Part shown: in pieces, positions 63,165 through 64,000 of the stretch
Layout of the letters: each line of letters starts with the position of its first letter
Numbering within the stretch: position 1 is the stretch's first letter
Source: Megamerina dolium
Taxonomy: Eukaryota > Arthropoda > Insecta > Diptera > Megamerinidae
Direction: 5' to 3'
Assembly (NCBI GenBank): GCA_963854835.1
Contig: OY978530.1
Span: 14,916,220-14,980,219, forward strand
Length of the DNA: 64,000 bases
The notes under the pieces: generated by a model
What the model was told of the DNA's origin: nothing
The model's input: only the letters and a program-made list of their open reading frames with translations
Database searches by the model: none
Translations under genes and position numbers: made by a program

Positions 63165-64000
63165 TTCTATATGTATTCTATATTGTCACTAATTATTTTG
63201 ATTAGTAGGGTGTCTTAGTAATTGCCTATGTAAGTCGTAGTTATTACTTTGATGTAGTTGAGTTTTAGGATTATTTGTTTTCTATCAGACTCAATCGTGT
63301 TTTTAATGTTCTGGAAAGTTCTATTGAAATGATCACTAATTTGAATGTTTTTATTGATGGTGTTTGTGGCTATGTGGTTATTTGCATCTACAAGTCTAAG
63401 GTATTCATCTATATTTTGCTTATCGTCGTCGTCCTTTGCTACGCACAGGCATTTCATTGTAGTGCCTAGTATATTTAGTAGTCCTTTTTTCTGTCCTGAG
63501 TGTCTGGAATTCGTATTTTAGAGTCGGTTCTTTTTTTAGTAATTTTAATAGTCTTTGCGTAGCCTTCTAATGTGTCTATGATGTTTTCGATTTCTTAAAG
63601 TCTAATTATATGATGAATGGTATCAGAATCTGTGACCACCCTGTAGTTATTTACACGTCCCTGATTTCTTTCTTCCTTATAATCTTCTCTTTTTACATTG
63701 GCTTTATTTATTAGTTTCTCTTTCTATCTTTTATTCTATGTTTTTCAATTTTACCTAACGTCACGTCTGACGGTTTTTCCTTTGTACTTTGAATGGATAC
63801 TATTGTTGCAGATTTGGACGCATTTGTACAGTACAACAAAGGAGAACTTTGTTGCTAAATTTGGATGTTTCAATTCCATTATTCAGAACTTTTCACCTAT
63901 TGTATTGTGCAGTATTTCGACATCGGACTTTCCTGTGTGGCTATTTGGTTTGGTGAAGTGGATGACGACTTCTTCATTTCTAAGAAATTATTTTATATTG
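63165..64000 (-). mobile_element. Errantivirus-type pol-env remnant, runs off the window
   Basis: Minus strand. At 63990-63880 is the integrase Glu motif region (FTKPNSHTGKSDVEILHNT, matching the SHTGN.D.ER.HNT pattern); degraded pol C-terminal text follows. An env start region with KKGLLNILGTTMKCL, the cleavage/fusion area, lies at about 63500, and its continuation is in frame 63457-63215. It ends at about 63165-63215 against the LOA LINE; the 5' part lies beyond 64000. Confidence 0.6.
63215..63505 (-). pseudogene. env fragment (errantivirus type)
   Basis: After a degraded basic cleavage-like motif (DRKKG) the text GLLNILGTTMKCLCVAKDDD parallels the fusion region of the intact env at 11.9 kb (GLINALGRGFKFLFGTLDEE), and DEYLRLVDANNHIATNTINK is the following coiled coil. 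Only about 95 residues remain. Upstream frames are broken. Confidence 0.55.

Overview
This window is a retrotransposon graveyard from an insect genome, almost certainly a higher fly and most plausibly tephritid-like. The evidence is AT-rich DNA with long (TA)n arrays, Jockey-, LOA- and RTE-type LINEs, Bel/Pao and Ty3/gypsy elements, an errantivirus-type gypsy with env and a Ser-tRNA-like primer site, many mariners, and a DD41D (rosa-type) transposon, a family first described in Ceratitis. I found no convincing host gene, no true tRNA or rRNA gene and no CRISPR. Nearly every reading frame longer than 100 codons belongs to a transposable element, and most are broken.

Layout. 0-10 kb: a decayed Jockey-type LINE, a truncated SINE, a degraded Bel/Pao element (minus strand) split by a mariner, a transposase-like remnant, and the 3' end of an LOA-type LINE (minus). 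10.5-17 kb: a (TA)n array split by a 6.0-kb errantivirus (minus) whose 230-bp LTRs differ at one base, but whose reverse transcriptase core is deleted. 17-23 kb: mariner and RTE fragments between (TA)n arrays, a Tc1-like element with 222-bp inverted repeats, Jockey and mariner remnants. 23.6-31.9 kb: a non-coding repeat with a roughly 150-bp period and a GGGCGTGGC core, in two copies; one copy is interrupted by a complete tRNA-derived SINE with a 9-bp target duplication. Between and after them lie a DD41D transposon and two mariners. 32-40.4 kb: one old Jockey-like LINE cut into four pieces by a SINE, two oppositely oriented Jockey copies that used the same target site, and a piggyBac-like element.

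40.8-63.2 kb is a four-level Russian doll, with target duplications readable at three levels (the innermost ambiguous): LOA LINE <- Jockey LINE (44003-61620, TSD TGCTTAAGG) <- Bel/Pao element with env (45787-60545, TSD ATATC, minus strand, Trp-tRNA-type primer site) <- Ty3/gypsy element (46422-52245, TSD probably ATAT). The innermost element has two identical 438-bp LTRs, intact gag and pol, and a candidate -1 frameshift site GTTAAAC placed exactly on the gag stop; it is the only element here that looks capable of recent autonomous movement. The right edge (63.2-64 kb) holds a decayed integrase-env remnant of another errantivirus.

The genes do not form a host pathway. What they share is the life cycle of selfish DNA. 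The scientific interest lies in the insertion stratigraphy, an apparently uncharacterised tRNA-derived SINE family, the modular GGGCGTGGC repeat, and scars of templated repair: filler DNA in the Tc1 element and a newly perfected palindrome in the LOA element.
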